Part shown: positions 46,250-57,749 of the stretch, in pieces
Position numbering within the stretch: the first letter of the stretch is position 1
Layout: the number at the start of each line of letters is the position of its first letter
Program-made: the position numbers and the translations under genes
Assembly (NCBI GenBank): GCA_963693305.1
Contig: OY855913.1
Location: 5,830,201-5,894,200 of the forward strand
Length of the DNA stretch: 64,000 bases
Source of the DNA: Meandrina meandrites
Lineage: Eukaryota; Cnidaria; Anthozoa; Scleractinia; Meandrinidae
Direction of reading: 5' to 3'
Notes under the pieces: generated by a model
What the model was told of the DNA's origin: nothing
The model's input: the letters and a program-made list of their open reading frames with translations, nothing else
Database searches by the model: none

Positions 46250-48600
46250 ACTTTTTTTTTTAATTTAAGACGTCCACTGCGAAGCTCGACAGTTTGTCTT
46301 TAGAAAGAAATCAATTGCACTCCACTTGACCAAGTTACACTGAGAATTTCCAGTTTACTGCTTCTAATCTAGTTGTCTCTCACTTTAATGACCTTTAATA
46401 GTCTACCGTTAAGTTGGCAAGCCATTATATAGACAACACAAATTCTCGTTGTTGATAAATTGAACTTCGTACATACAATTGCTATAGTTCAATTCTTCCA
46501 CTGCTTACAATGCATACAATCGGAAGTAAGACAGTTTCTTTCCAAAATGTTGTGATGAGCTTTCTATGATTTAGTCTACTTACCTGAAAACCTTCTACTT
46601 CAGAACGTAACAGTCAAATCCTGGCAATATCCAGAAGAAAGCACGTGTATCTTGCTTGTGCTAAATCACGAGTTTAGGGTTGAATATGCCGCTATTTTGG
46701 TCCAATTATCGATTCCTGGCCATAATAATTATATCTGCCTTCCTGTTATAACATTCCATTTTCGGTCTTGCCAGCTAAGTGTAGCAAATTTCCCTTTCCT
46801 CTGTTTGAACATGAACAGGACAAGAACCAACGAAGGTGTTTGCAAACTGAACTGTGATGAATAATCATTAGCTTTAGCGCGAAGGACTGCGGGATTAATT
46901 TGCAATTGAGATGAGTTAAACATTTCGCGCTAAAACTTAAAAAATGGAAATTTCAAAGTTTAAAATTTTGTCTTATAGTATTTATTTTATCAAAATGCAG
47001 CTAAATGACTATTAAAAACCTTTAGCTGATAGACTTAAAAAACTTATGAAAGATCAGCAGCCTTAATTAATGGTAGGGGAAAGCTTCTGATGTTAATACA
47101 TTTGTACCATATGGCCATCCCTGAAATTGTTGCGCAAACATTTGCGCGCAATGCGCTGTTTGCTTTAAAACAACAACACGAGAGGTCTTCTCTAACTTTT
47201 TGTGTAAACTATACTAGATTTATAAAGGTGCAGTCACTGATCAACACAATGACCTTTAAACGCCAAAAAGGCATAAATTCGCTCTCTGAGATTTGAACAA
47301 AACATAATCAATGGTATTTTAGTGATTTTCATCCAAGTAACTGTAACACTGTCAAACTTGAAAATGTCGGCCCGACGTTTCTAGTTTTAGACCTCTCTTT
47401 CTCTACCCGTCCGAAGCCACACCAGTTTTAAACAACTTTCGTGACAAGTACAGTGCGTTTTAGGAAGGTTAGGGGGAATACCAACACCTTCATTGGCTTT
47501 TCAATTAGCACTAAATCTTGATGAGACTGCCCCACTATCCACTATCTCGCAGAATTCAGTATGTGCAATGAAGTGCAACAACTGTTAGCCATTATGAACT
47601 GCCTTCTGGAAATCCAATCTTTCAAGCAAACACAACGCTGATCTGTCTTTTCTCTCGTCCCTTCTTTGCCGAGAGTAGTAGTAGTACCCGTTTGGAACCG
47701 GTCCCGCGTAAAAATAGCTGTAAAATCTCCGTGAGGTCCATACAGAAAAGATGGATGACGGGGGTGTTTGTTATGTGAAAAGGAACGCTAAAAAGCGATC
47801 TTTTTGTAACCATCAGAAAACGCGGAATGCTCTTAAGGCCGCGCTGGACCCTTGCTCATTAATAAATTCATTAGCAATTTATTTTGACGGGGTGTCATGT
47901 TGTAAATGTTTAATTCTTCGAATTTTGAACATCGATTCCTTCAAAACTTATCAAGGATAATAGGGGTTGATGGAATTTTATCATGATTGTCGTATAACTG
48001 AGAGATGACCGTTTACTTTGATGTTACAAGCTCTTAAGTGTTAATCTGCAGATAATGCGATTTTGTGTCCAAGTTTCCAGCTAGAATAGCGCACCAAACT
48101 TTGAAACGTGCTATCTTCTTTTTGAAAAGGGATTTTAAAAATCCGTTTTGACCAGAACACAATAGAGTACACCAAGTTTATGTTCCCTGCAAATCAAGTC
48201 ATGAAATTCTGTATCAGTGGAGAAAACTTTGACACAAAATTGCAGATTTTGCCGCTTCCGAAGATCTACCGAGTCAGTGTTTACAACAACGTGCGCTTTA
48301 TTCGAAGCTTCAAATCTAATTATGCTGAATTATGATAATTCCCTACGTTCCAGCGCACAGGACACAAAGCGGAGAACAATAACATGTAATTACTTATAAA
48401 AAGAACTTTAAGAAATATATTCTCATGAATATTTCGATTGTTGTCGGCTTCAGTCGTCGCAGTTCGTGCATACTCTTAAAATAAATGCATACATAATTAT
48501 AGCAAGGGTCCAGCGCGACCTTAACTAAGGGAAAGAGAGTGGCTGCCATACCTAGTGATAAAAACTGATATGAAGGACCTTGGGCAATTTTGATATTCAC
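46250..48600. other. Intergenic or 5' region of gene Y
   Basis: Should contain the missing upstream exons of gene Y. A donor at 46581 (TTTTCAG|GTAAG) has a stop just upstream in the needed frame, so it would be non-coding. Nothing else is supported. Confidence 0.4.
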
Positions 48601-48729
48601 AATATCAAGATGAGAAGGAAATATAAGTACCTCCCTCTAGCATTCGACGGAATGAGCAAAGCATCTTCGCTCCCAGCATCTCTCTTTTCCCGCCCACTAC
48701 CTCTAAGAGGAGGAAAAAAGAGAGGACAG

Positions 48730-49300
48730 GAAGTAATATACGGGGAACGCATGGTGTAACGCACTAGGAAAGGCATGGGGAACCCCACAGACAACGCAGG
48801 AAGGAATGTCCTAAGAACGGGGGATGGGGGGGGAGGGGGAAAGCACAGGAACGGGCGGCATTGCACGCGAAGTTTACGGGAAGGCACAGGAAATACAGGG
48901 AAGAATGTTCGGGGAACGTATAGGTAACTCACTAGGAAACACACGGGGAACTCACTATACCGCACCACACAGGAGGAGGACGCACCGGAAACGCATACGA
49001 TATGCACAGGAAAGGGACGACAACGCACGTGAAATTCGTTTACATTTTGAAACACACAAAGATGGAACACACAGGGAAATTGGGGTGGAACACACGAGAA
49101 AACACATAGCAAAACCTACAGGGAATGTAGCAGTGAATGCACAGGGTATGAATTGGGGAGCGAGAGGGGGAGGGGCGAATAGTGAACAAACGTTCTAGTG
49201 CACTAGGAAACGCTTTGGGGAAACCAAGATAACGTGCGGGCAACCTGGCAGTGAACGCACTAGGAACGCATGTGAAACGGCCACCAACGCACGAGAATGT
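48730..49300. repeat. Degenerate ACGCACAGGAA-type minisatellite
   Basis: Many loose copies of GGAACGCAC / ACACAGGGAA motifs over about 570 bp. The low stop density creates long false frames on both strands (for example 48597-49112 minus). Confidence 0.6.
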
Positions 49301-49357
49301 CATCGCCAGTGAAGGGCGGCAGCAGCCTAGTACACAGGCCTCTTACCGCTTACTTGA

Positions 49358-49452
49358 CAATCTCGTCCCCAGAGCCCGCGATCCTTCTGGACTGCGCCAG
49401 GAAACGCTTCTCGACCGCTGGTCAAGGGGACGCAGGCTCTGTTACGAGATTG
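49358..49452. mobile_element. 95-bp foldback element
   Basis: CAATCTCGTCCCCAGAGCC at the left pairs with GGCTCTGTTACGAGATTG at the right. Confidence 0.5.
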
Positions 49453-50307
49453 CTTACTTGCCTAAGCGCGACATTTTATGACATCAAGAATGACAGGCCC
49501 TTATTAACTACAGATCTAGAGCAGTTGCTTGGGGATTGCTGAAGACAATTTTTGGTGGCAAGCCATCATTGTAGCGTTTTGTATTGCTACATGGCGAATC
49601 TTTTAGAGGGGAACACCTGCTTTGAAAAAATTGACATTGCGCGCGCACGTAATTAGTGCCAGTCCCAAGCCGCGCGTTCTGAATTAAAAATCCCTAAAAC
49701 TTGGAGGAAAGAAGGTAGAATTCCAATTTTTTTTTTCAGAATAAGAGATAACAGAGCCTTCTTCATAATCCTACGGATGGAATTGTCATTCACGCGTAAA
49801 AAAGGAACGCTACTGAAGAAGTATAAAAACACGGGTGTTTATTGCACCATAACTTTAAGAATAATGCGAATTTCAGAAAACGCTTGCGACGCATTAAACA
49901 TGTGGACGTTCTTTATCTATTGGCACTGAATCAAATGCCCTTTCAGTTTTAGGGATTTTTCTATTCTGGTCACGCGGCTTGTCAAATATGGTCGTGATTT
50001 GTAACTCTTACAGGACTCTTAAATTGAACAAAGTTGTGCAAAAAACATATCCATAGGAAGTCTGGTTTCCAAAATGATGGTTAGATACCTTCCATAGCAA
50101 CAAATTGGTAGTTGGGAAGGACTCCCCCTTAACGATTGTTTGCACTTGCCCAAAGTCCTACAATTGAAGTGGCCTTGACTTGAGAAACACGTTTGGGAAA
50201 TCATGGCATCCCACCCTCGCTCATGTTCCAAATACAAAATAATACTGGATGCCAGTGTGTAGAATGCAAGAAAGAGAATACTGACTCGCTCACTATTTTC
50301 AAACAAT

Positions 50308-50313
50308 TTTATT
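50308..50313 (-). promoter_or_regulatory. Possible polyadenylation signal of SRSF-B
   Basis: AATAAA about 1 kb after the SRSF-B stop. Reaching it probably involves the 3' UTR intron whose GTAATT donor lies 15 nt past the stop codon. Confidence 0.35.
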
Positions 50314-50784
50314 CACAATCCAGCAAAGTATAAATAAATCTTGGTTACATGGTTACAACAAGGATACAAAAAAGTAAATAAGTATTGAGTCAATTACGAA
50401 GACAATTCACTTGGATACTTCTGTACTTGAAACTACTTTGGCCTGAAAAAGCTATCTTCAGCTGCTAAAACATCTGTATTGACAATAAAAGCTATAGGAA
50501 ACTACTTGTATTTCTAGATTATCACAGTGACCTAAATGTGAAATCTAAAAAGAAGTAAACATCGTCTAAAAACTAAAAAGAAAAAAATGGCTGTTGAACT
50601 CAATACATGTAGTTCATCTTTCCATGTGGTACGAGATGCATGTAACTATATGAAGCCATCTGAAACAAATAAATTTGATCAGAATTAGTATGAGAAAATC
50701 AAGATAATATTCTTTCAAATTTTTTGGATGTATAACCACGAAACAAAATAGTGTAGGCTTTAATGAGTGTATTAAATTTATGAG

Positions 50785-51150
50785 TTCGAGTTAGAAATTT
50801 CGAGTTCGAGTTAGAATTAGAATTTCGATTTTGAGTTAAAATTTCGAGTTCTAGTTAAAAGGAAGGGCCTGAAAAGTTACTGATTCCATGATGGAAGACG
50901 AAAAAAAGAAAAAAAAGAAAGAAAACGAAATCGAAATTGAAAAGCCCACAACATGGCGTGACATTTTCGCAGTTGGTCACGCATAGTGTCGCCCTTATCA
51001 ACAAATGAAAGCTAACTGCAAGCAAATAGGAGTGGAACTAACTGTAAGCAAACCAGAGTGGAACTAACCTCAAGCAAACCAGAGTGGAGCTAACCGCAAG
51101 CAACTCGATATTTTAACTCGAACTCGAAATTTCTAACTTGAACTCATGAA
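50785..51150. repeat. GAGTTCGAGTTAGAAATTTC repeats and AACCAGAGTGGAACT minisatellite
   Basis: Blocks of CGAGTTCGAGTTAGAA-type DNA (50785-50860), inverted near 51110-51150 (CTCGAACTCGAAATTTCTAA), enclose units like AACCAGAGTGGAACTAACC followed by CAAGC (51005-51105). A related minisatellite is at 2958-3035. Confidence 0.6.
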
Positions 51151-51291
51151 ATCGACAGACCCGGCTTTAATTTTCATGATTTTGGAGGTTCAGGTTAACG
51201 GAAAATTGATATGACCTGAATGTGATCAAACAGTGTCTCAGCCTATGGGATGTTTAATAATAGTCCTGCAACAAATTACCTTTCAAGATAG

Positions 51292-54200
51292 TTAGTATCG
51301 TCTTGGGCTGCGAGACCTGCTCCTGCCACCTCTTCCTCCCCATCTGCTGTGAGAAAGAAACAACGAATTAAGTTTTTAGGTCACTCTACAACTTATCAAA
51401 TGGGTAAATACCAAATAAAAAAAAAAAATTACCATTGCATAACACTTTCAGGAAAGGTCACTCTTTGAGTAATAACATAGCCATATACTTTTTTAAGTGT
51501 AGGAAAACAATTTATAATCAGTTTTTTTTTAAATTCTGTTTAATCAAGATGTGTATAAAACGTGCCTGGAGTAGCTTCATTGTATAACAGGTTTACACAA
51601 GATGGCCTGAATTTTATAAAATTATCTTATGAAAAACATGATTTTATAGCAGTGTCTAATATGACTTTCGTTATAGGTGACTCTCCCTAGGGGAGGGGGT
51701 CTACCGTGTATCCATTTCCTTTCATAGTGTTTTAAACAAGATTTTAAGTAGCTGACTGCCCTTGTGCAGCACCCCTCAGAGCAATAAACTATAAACACCT
51801 TGCCTTTGCAGGGAGCTGCATGAATTTTAGCCAGTGATTCACGAATACTCTACATGTAATCCAGTGGGTGCCAGGTCTCATTGAAAGCACTGCTTTGTGT
51901 TTTGTGGTAGGGATTGAAGTTTGCATGTATGTGCGAAGTGTATGTTGTTGCCTCTTAAGTTTCTCAAGAGCAGTGTTTCATCAAATGTCCAAACACCTTG
52001 AAGTTCCTCCAAATAACTCATCATTGTATCAATCATTGTATTTCAACTCTCTTCTCTGTGTTTGGAAATGTGATGAAACTCTGTCTTCTGTGTTTGGTAT
52101 ACACGAATTACATCATAAGCAGGCTCATTTACAGGGCATTGATGACGAGCCATTGATAAACAAAGCAAAATCTTTATCACTCAACAAAGATAAACAAAGC
52201 AATTTCATTATCATTCAGTGAAGATTAAGCACTTGCCTGTCTACATGTAATTCAGGAGACCTTCCCCTCCCTCTGCGTGGCGGTGACCTGTTTGCAAAAT
52301 TCAAATAAAAAAATTAGACAATTACACGTACATGTGTGCGTTTGTACGCATGCATGAAACACAGTCGGTTCCAGTTTGTTATTAATTAACCACATTCTAA
52401 GTTGACTCCTTTTAAGCTTCCTTGACCAGGTAGCATGAAACTGATATTATATTTGCCACATTTTAAATTAAAAATATGTTAAAAGCCAGAAGAAATATAC
52501 AACAACAATCACAGAGAATTAACCAAGTTTTACTATTAAAACTTTGCTGTTGTCGGGTAGCCTGCGAACGCAGACGTATTTCCGGCTGTCGCTTGTCTCT
52601 GCCAAAAACTAACGGCGGAGACAAGCGACAGCCGGAAATACGTCTGCGTTCGCAGGCTAGTTGTTGGGTGACAGAGCTCGTTTCCATTGGAAACATTTTG
52701 TGCTATTGACCGCATCAGTCCTGTGTGCATGAAACAGACTGATGATGTCGATAGTGGTAACAAGAAGTTTACAATGGAAACTAGTTCTGTCACCCAAGAC
52801 AACAGCCACATTAATGGTAAGACTTGGGTGCGAAACTTCCCTTATTGCATGGTCAACTAATAAGTGTAGTAACAAGGCTTAAAACAGTTGCCAGCATACA
52901 TGTTGTTTCTTATTTGCTAGTCTAGCCCTTAGCTACCTAGCAAGTCGAGATGTCAAACCCTGGCGGCAAAAGCTGAACAAGGAACTACAGAAGAATGGTT
53001 GTGGTATTTATTACTAGGTTACTCCTTTACCCCTTGCCTTAAATTTGAATAAAGACCTAAGTTTTCTGCCATTCCAATTCACTCTTTCTTTGTTCCCCCA
53101 AACCCAAAATTTTCATATCACGATGAAACAGGACATTACCCTTGAAACCCTCCACATTTCACACTCCTCTCTTCCTGACGTTGACAGAAAAATTGACAAG
53201 CCACACTATCTTTGACAATGATACAACCTAATTTTGCGATGGAAACTGTGAATTCGAACGGTTATTTCACAAGGCTGTGCGAGGGAGAGAAGGTAGTTGA
53301 TGCAGTACTTGAAGGCATGCTGACTGCCAGGTGGCACCTGATAACCAGGACTGTACGTTGTAGGTTTGAGTGATGTGATCTACCATAGTTGATCATGAGA
53401 AATGCAACAGAGTCTACTTTGGAGTTTACCGACAACCTGACACTATGTTGTACATATACTTGAAGCCTTCATCCAAGTTTTTTTTCCAGCTCGAGTTGGT
53501 AAATGTGTTACTCTGTTTGAAGTGTAGTTTCAGTTGCGATGGATGAGATTGGCAGAAATTTGAAATCAGGAAAGCTTGATGCCTCACAATCCCCTCCTTG
53601 CTGCACACAGTCAATTTCTTATCCAAACACCTTCCACGACTGGTGCTTCGGTGTACTTGCGAAAGCTGAGTTATGGCTGTCAGGAAACCTAAATAATTTT
53701 GGAGGTTGGAAGCTTGCCGATGAACTGTAGGGCCAATTCTTTAAATTAATTTGCGATGCGCATGCTTCAGTTGGATGTGAAACTTTAACCAACGAAACAT
53801 CAGTGCATCTGACATGTAGGAAGTTTGTCGCTGTACACCTTGAAATGTGGAGGTTGATGATATTTTCGGCAAGAATTAGATAAGCTGAGACACTTTTGGA
53901 GGTTTCAGCCATGGGTAGGAAGGATGCGTGAAGGGAAGACAATGATGATTTACTGTGAGGGAAACGGAGGGAGATTGAAGTGAAAAGGAAGTTGGTGGGA
54001 AGTCGAAGGCAGATTTTGCCGTTGGTCGATGGCATGGGAGGAGGGTGCTGCTGGGGAGAAGCCCTTTCGAAGGAAGATGAAGGGGAATGCACATCACTGG
54101 GCTCAGAACCATGTGAAAGTGGACAAGTTGGCCGAGTTCTTTAATCATTGGGGGTGAAGCTTAGGTGTACCTATAGAATAACCCAGACATTACAGGAACA

Positions 54201-57200
54201 TCAGCACAATAAATACTAAAAATCAAAATCAAGACACTTAAGAGTGATTTTCAATTGAAAGGCCATGGACAAAAACGTCCTTGGCAAATCTTGGCAAAAT
54301 TGAACATTGTCAAAACAACTCCAAATTTCGCATGCGAGTTTGCTTACGTCTGTTAAACAGTTTCCTGTATTTTTTCCAGCTGTTGCTTGCCTTGTTTCCC
54401 ATAAATTACGCATGCAAAAACTGGACTTTGACGAAAGAAACCTTTTGTTCCGCGAAACAATGAAATCAGCGAAGTGGAACCGATTACTGTTTTAACTCTA
54501 CAAACATTAACCCTAGGGGTTAGGGTAAGGTCAGGGTTAGGGTTAGCATAGGGTTATCCTAGCAAAAATAAAGAAATCTCTTCTTTTGAATTGCATGGCA
54601 TGAGTCGGTATCTAAATAAAGTCAAGGATTAGTGTCTAGAGAGTGAACGTTTTGCAATCTGTGAAAAAAGAAAACACTATTATATGAAAAAAACTTTCTC
54701 ATGCACTGTTTTATGGAAAAGTAAAAAAAGAGCAAGATGTGACATTTCGTAGATGCTACTGTGATGCTGCAAAAGGCTTTGAAATTTAGTGATGCTATCA
54801 GCAAAGCGCTTGCCATTTATGCTTTGTCTGCGCGACGAATTACAAAATTATTACGGAAGAAAATGTATTCGAAATTTCTCAGCGGTAAATTTCGCTAAGC
54901 GAAATGATTATTTTTTGTGAATAACACTGCCGTTAGCAAAGCAAATTCAGTCCGTTTCACTAAAAAAGATACTTCCATTTTCAAACTACCGTGAACGGTG
55001 AACTTTTTTCCGCGAATTTTCACACGTAAAGCATTCAAGTTTGCCTAGACAAACGGTCGCATTTGGAGCGTAAACATGTCAAGTTTTGGCAACTCGGCCT
55101 GTGTGTTTCTGGTCATGAAACACAGGTTTCGAAAACTTTTGCGTCGACGTTTTATGTTTCTTCAATGAATGTCGACAGCAAATGGCGGCTTTATATTTCT
55201 GGTAAATGCTGAGACAGCGATCTTTGTTGACTGATCTTTGGTTCACTTGCAAAACGCGACAGTTTGTCTAGACAAACTTGAATGTTTTGCTCGATTGTGA
55301 GAAAACGTGCTAAAAAGTTAGCCATTCACGGTAGCTCGAAAATGGCAGTAAAAGTCTGGTTTCATAAAACGTTTTTTTCAGACAACACAAACGAAGTTAG
55401 TTTTAAGCTGAATAGGCTGTTTCTCCTACAGGCATGTTATGAATACACTGAATCGAATTTAAGCTGGCTAGAAAACCGATGGAAAAGAACAAGTCAGCTT
55501 AAACAAACAAAACACTTACATGCGAGCCCGGGTTCAGTCTTGTCCTCTCATTCCTCTCGACAGACAGCGATGAAGCAATCAATGGAATTCCATGATGCGC
55601 ACTCACAAAATCTAAACGGTTGATTTTCATTCCGCTTGACTTCCAGTAAGCTCCTATTCTGTTCTTTTTGGGCATACTATAAATATATCGCGAAAGCGTT
55701 TTGCACAAGTGAAATGAATGAAGACTTTGCCGCCGCGCCTTTTGCCCGACTGTCAAGTCACGCTAAAAAATAACGCAATAATCACGATCAATGCATTAAA
55801 GATTATTATGGGATATCCCCGAGTTTCTTCGACATGGAAAGTCCTAAGCTCAAAATTCAACAGAAAATAATAGAGTCTAAAAGCCAGTCTTCATTTCCGA
55901 ACATTCAACACGCCAAATCATGGCAAATCAGCCCAAACAAACGAAGGTGAACTTGGTTTGGAAGAGAAGTGCGTTTAAACTCTTTCCGTCTGGAATCAGA
56001 GCTCCCGACCACTAACTTTACCGCCGTTTTAGCGATCATGGAACAAACATGCCTCGCTTCTTTGAGGTCATGCTGTGAGCTTGCGGGTTTTGGGACTTAA
56101 TGATGTCCTTCCACCACCAGACGGCGCAAATATATGTCAAATAAGCGAAAATCAGTGGAGAGAAGTGCACCTCATGCGCGAAGGTAAGCATTCAACTTGT
56201 CCAATTAAAATCTGAAGAGGCTTTGCGTGCGAAAAGCTTACGTCACAATGTTTGCTGTATCGATCCAGATCTCTTCTTTGAGCAAGTAAATTCCAATTGA
56301 ATTACCAAAACAGGAAGAGAAACAAAAAACCTTTTGTTACTCGGAACAATGAAACCATCATAAACATTAAGATTCGTTCTGGAACAATGATTTACTAATG
56401 GTATATTCTCTTCTTTATTTCTCCAAGTACAAGCTCAACCTAGCGAAAATAAATGCAGAACAGTGTTTAACACATGTAAACAAAGCTGCATGCGGAATTT
56501 GGAGTTGTTTTGACAATGTTCAATTTTGCCAAAATTTACCAAGGACGTTTTTGTCCGCGGCCTTTCAATTGAGTGTTGTGAAACCAAAACCAAGTAATCA
56601 CAGTAACAGTAACACAGACACTCCAGTGAACCAATCACAACTCAAAGCAAATACAAGTAGCTGACATGAAGCACAAGAAAACTGCACAAGCAAGTCATGT
56701 TTGAGAAAGATGCAAGTTTTTTAAAACCAGTCATAAAGCGAAGTAAAGCAAAACCAAAGCAAATGCAAATTACTTTTGACACGCAAGTGAAAATCACTCA
56801 GGAGTGAAAACAATAATTATTTACATATCAACTACAAGAAATGCAAATATGTATGCTAACATTACCAGAACAAAATCCCAGGAGAGAAATGGAATATTTT
56901 CATTTTAGCACATACAAACTGTATTTAAAATATTACAAGCATGTTCATAACATTATGTAACAAGTAACAAATTATACAATTTAAACAAGAAACTTTTTTA
57001 AGATAGAAAAATGGGATATGAAAAAACCTAGTAAAATTGCCAATCAAACTACATTCCAATTCTGTGTTAATAACTGTTTTTCTCTGCACACAAAAACATA
57101 CCTGTACCCTGGTGATCTTGATCTATCGTCATAACGATCAGAGCCTCCCCTTTCATCGTAATGTCGACCACCACCACCACCATGACGGTCATCTCGGAAA

Positions 57201-57490
57201 TCAGAGCGACGAGATCCTCCACCACCGCCACCACCCCCTCGGTTGCGGTTCCGAGCCAGTTCTACCCGAACTCTTTCTCCACAAATGCGAGCACCATCTA
57301 GAGACTTTATAGCATCTTCTGCATCACGATATTCTTCAAACTCTACAAAGGCAAAGCCAGGGGGATTGCGCGCCACCCACACATCATGGAGTCTTCCAAA
57401 TCTCTCAAACTCTCTTTCCAACTCTTTCTTTGAGCCATTGCTGCCAAGGTTACCAACATATACTTTGTACGGACCTCCTCTTCCTGACAT
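51292..57490 (-). CDS. SRSF3: SRSF3-like serine/arginine-rich splicing factor, copy B
   Basis: Paralogue of the gene at 29.9-32.8 kb. Coding exons are 57490-57102, 52287-52237 and 51346-51292, giving 164 residues, the length of human SRSF3. The RRM carries KVYVGNL and GFAFVEF. The hinge has Gly runs and [12 protein letters not shown], and the tail ends [10 protein letters not shown] as in copy A. As in copy A, the ATG follows directly on an acceptor (CTCAG|ATG) and both coding introns are phase 2. The second intron starts AG|GCAAGT, a GC donor with otherwise ideal consensus. Using it is the only way I see to reach the conserved last exon in frame. A GTAATT donor 15 nt after the stop suggests a 3' UTR intron. 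An AATAAA lies at 50313-50308. The first coding intron is 4.8 kb and repeat-filled. Confidence 0.9.
52558..52659. mobile_element. 102-bp near-perfect palindromic MITE with 9-bp target duplication
   Basis: Left arm TAGCCTGCGAACGCAGACGT and onward, right arm its exact inverse, about 45 bp each around a few central bases. The flanks GTTGTCGGG (52549-52557) and GTTGTTGGG (52660-52668) form a 9-bp duplication with one mismatch, the length typical of Mutator-like elements. It is in the first coding intron of SRSF-B. Confidence 0.8.
52660..52806. mobile_element. Foldback element abutting the 102-bp palindrome
   Basis: GTTGTTGGGTGACAGAGCTC and GTTTCCATTGGAAAC at the left are inverted at the right (GTTTACAATGGAAACTAGTT, TCTGTCACCCAAGACAAC). 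The loop holds a smaller hairpin around CATCAGTC / GACTGATG. Confidence 0.55.
54240..56562. mobile_element. Possible 2.3-kb element with long inverted repeats
   Basis: A block at 54253-54360 (AAAACGTCCTTGGCAAATCT, AACATTGTCAAAACAACTCC) recurs inverted at 56455-56562 (GGAGTTGTTTTGACAATGTT, ACCAAGGACGTTTTTGTCC). Between them is a second inverted pair, CTAGACAAAC-containing (55030-55066 and 55250-55288). No transposase seen. It is in the SRSF-B intron. Confidence 0.5.
54508..54560 (+). repeat. Short interstitial telomere-like block
   Basis: TTAACCCTAGGGGTTAGGGT and GGGTTAGGGTTAGC, a few degenerate TTAGGG units including an inverted start, in the SRSF-B intron. Confidence 0.6.
56562..56812. mobile_element. 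Diverged cnidarian-type MITE, second copy
   Basis: Reverse-oriented relative of 37420-37702: TTTCAATTGAGTGTTGTGAA at one side, CAAGTGAAAATCACTC at the other. Inside are GTGAACCAATCACAACTCAA and GCAAAACCAAAGCAAATGCA. Confidence 0.55.
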
Positions 57491-57749
57491 CTGAGACAGC
57501 AAAAGCAGTCAGTATTATTTCAGCAAACTTAAGATAATAGTACAAGTACAAGATAACAGTATGGATATGACTTTCAAATTCAGTCCAGTTACATTCCCAG
57601 AGACCTAACTCCTTCCTGTTGCTGACCAGTTGAATAGGATATATACATGTAATCAGTACAAGATCAGTGAAACATGGCAAGCATTCCATATTTACACCAT
57701 TGAGTGCCATGGCACTCTTACATTTTTAGTGCTGATGATGCTTCAATTA

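Noticed and set aside
48597..49112. 171-codon minus-strand frame and a 124-codon plus-strand frame
   Set aside because: Both lie in the degenerate ACGCACAGGAA minisatellite, which is nearly stop-free on both strands. No splice sites or domain.
53619..54148. 157-codon minus-strand frame rich in Ser and Pro
   Set aside because: No acceptor or donor that fits, no domain, and it lies in the SRSF-B intron. An old pseudogene or chance.
54508..54560. A chromosome end
   Set aside because: Only a few degenerate TTAGGG units inside a gene, with normal sequence on both sides.
55282..55623. 113-codon plus-strand frame
   Set aside because: Lies inside the inverted-repeat element of the SRSF-B intron; no domain or splice support.
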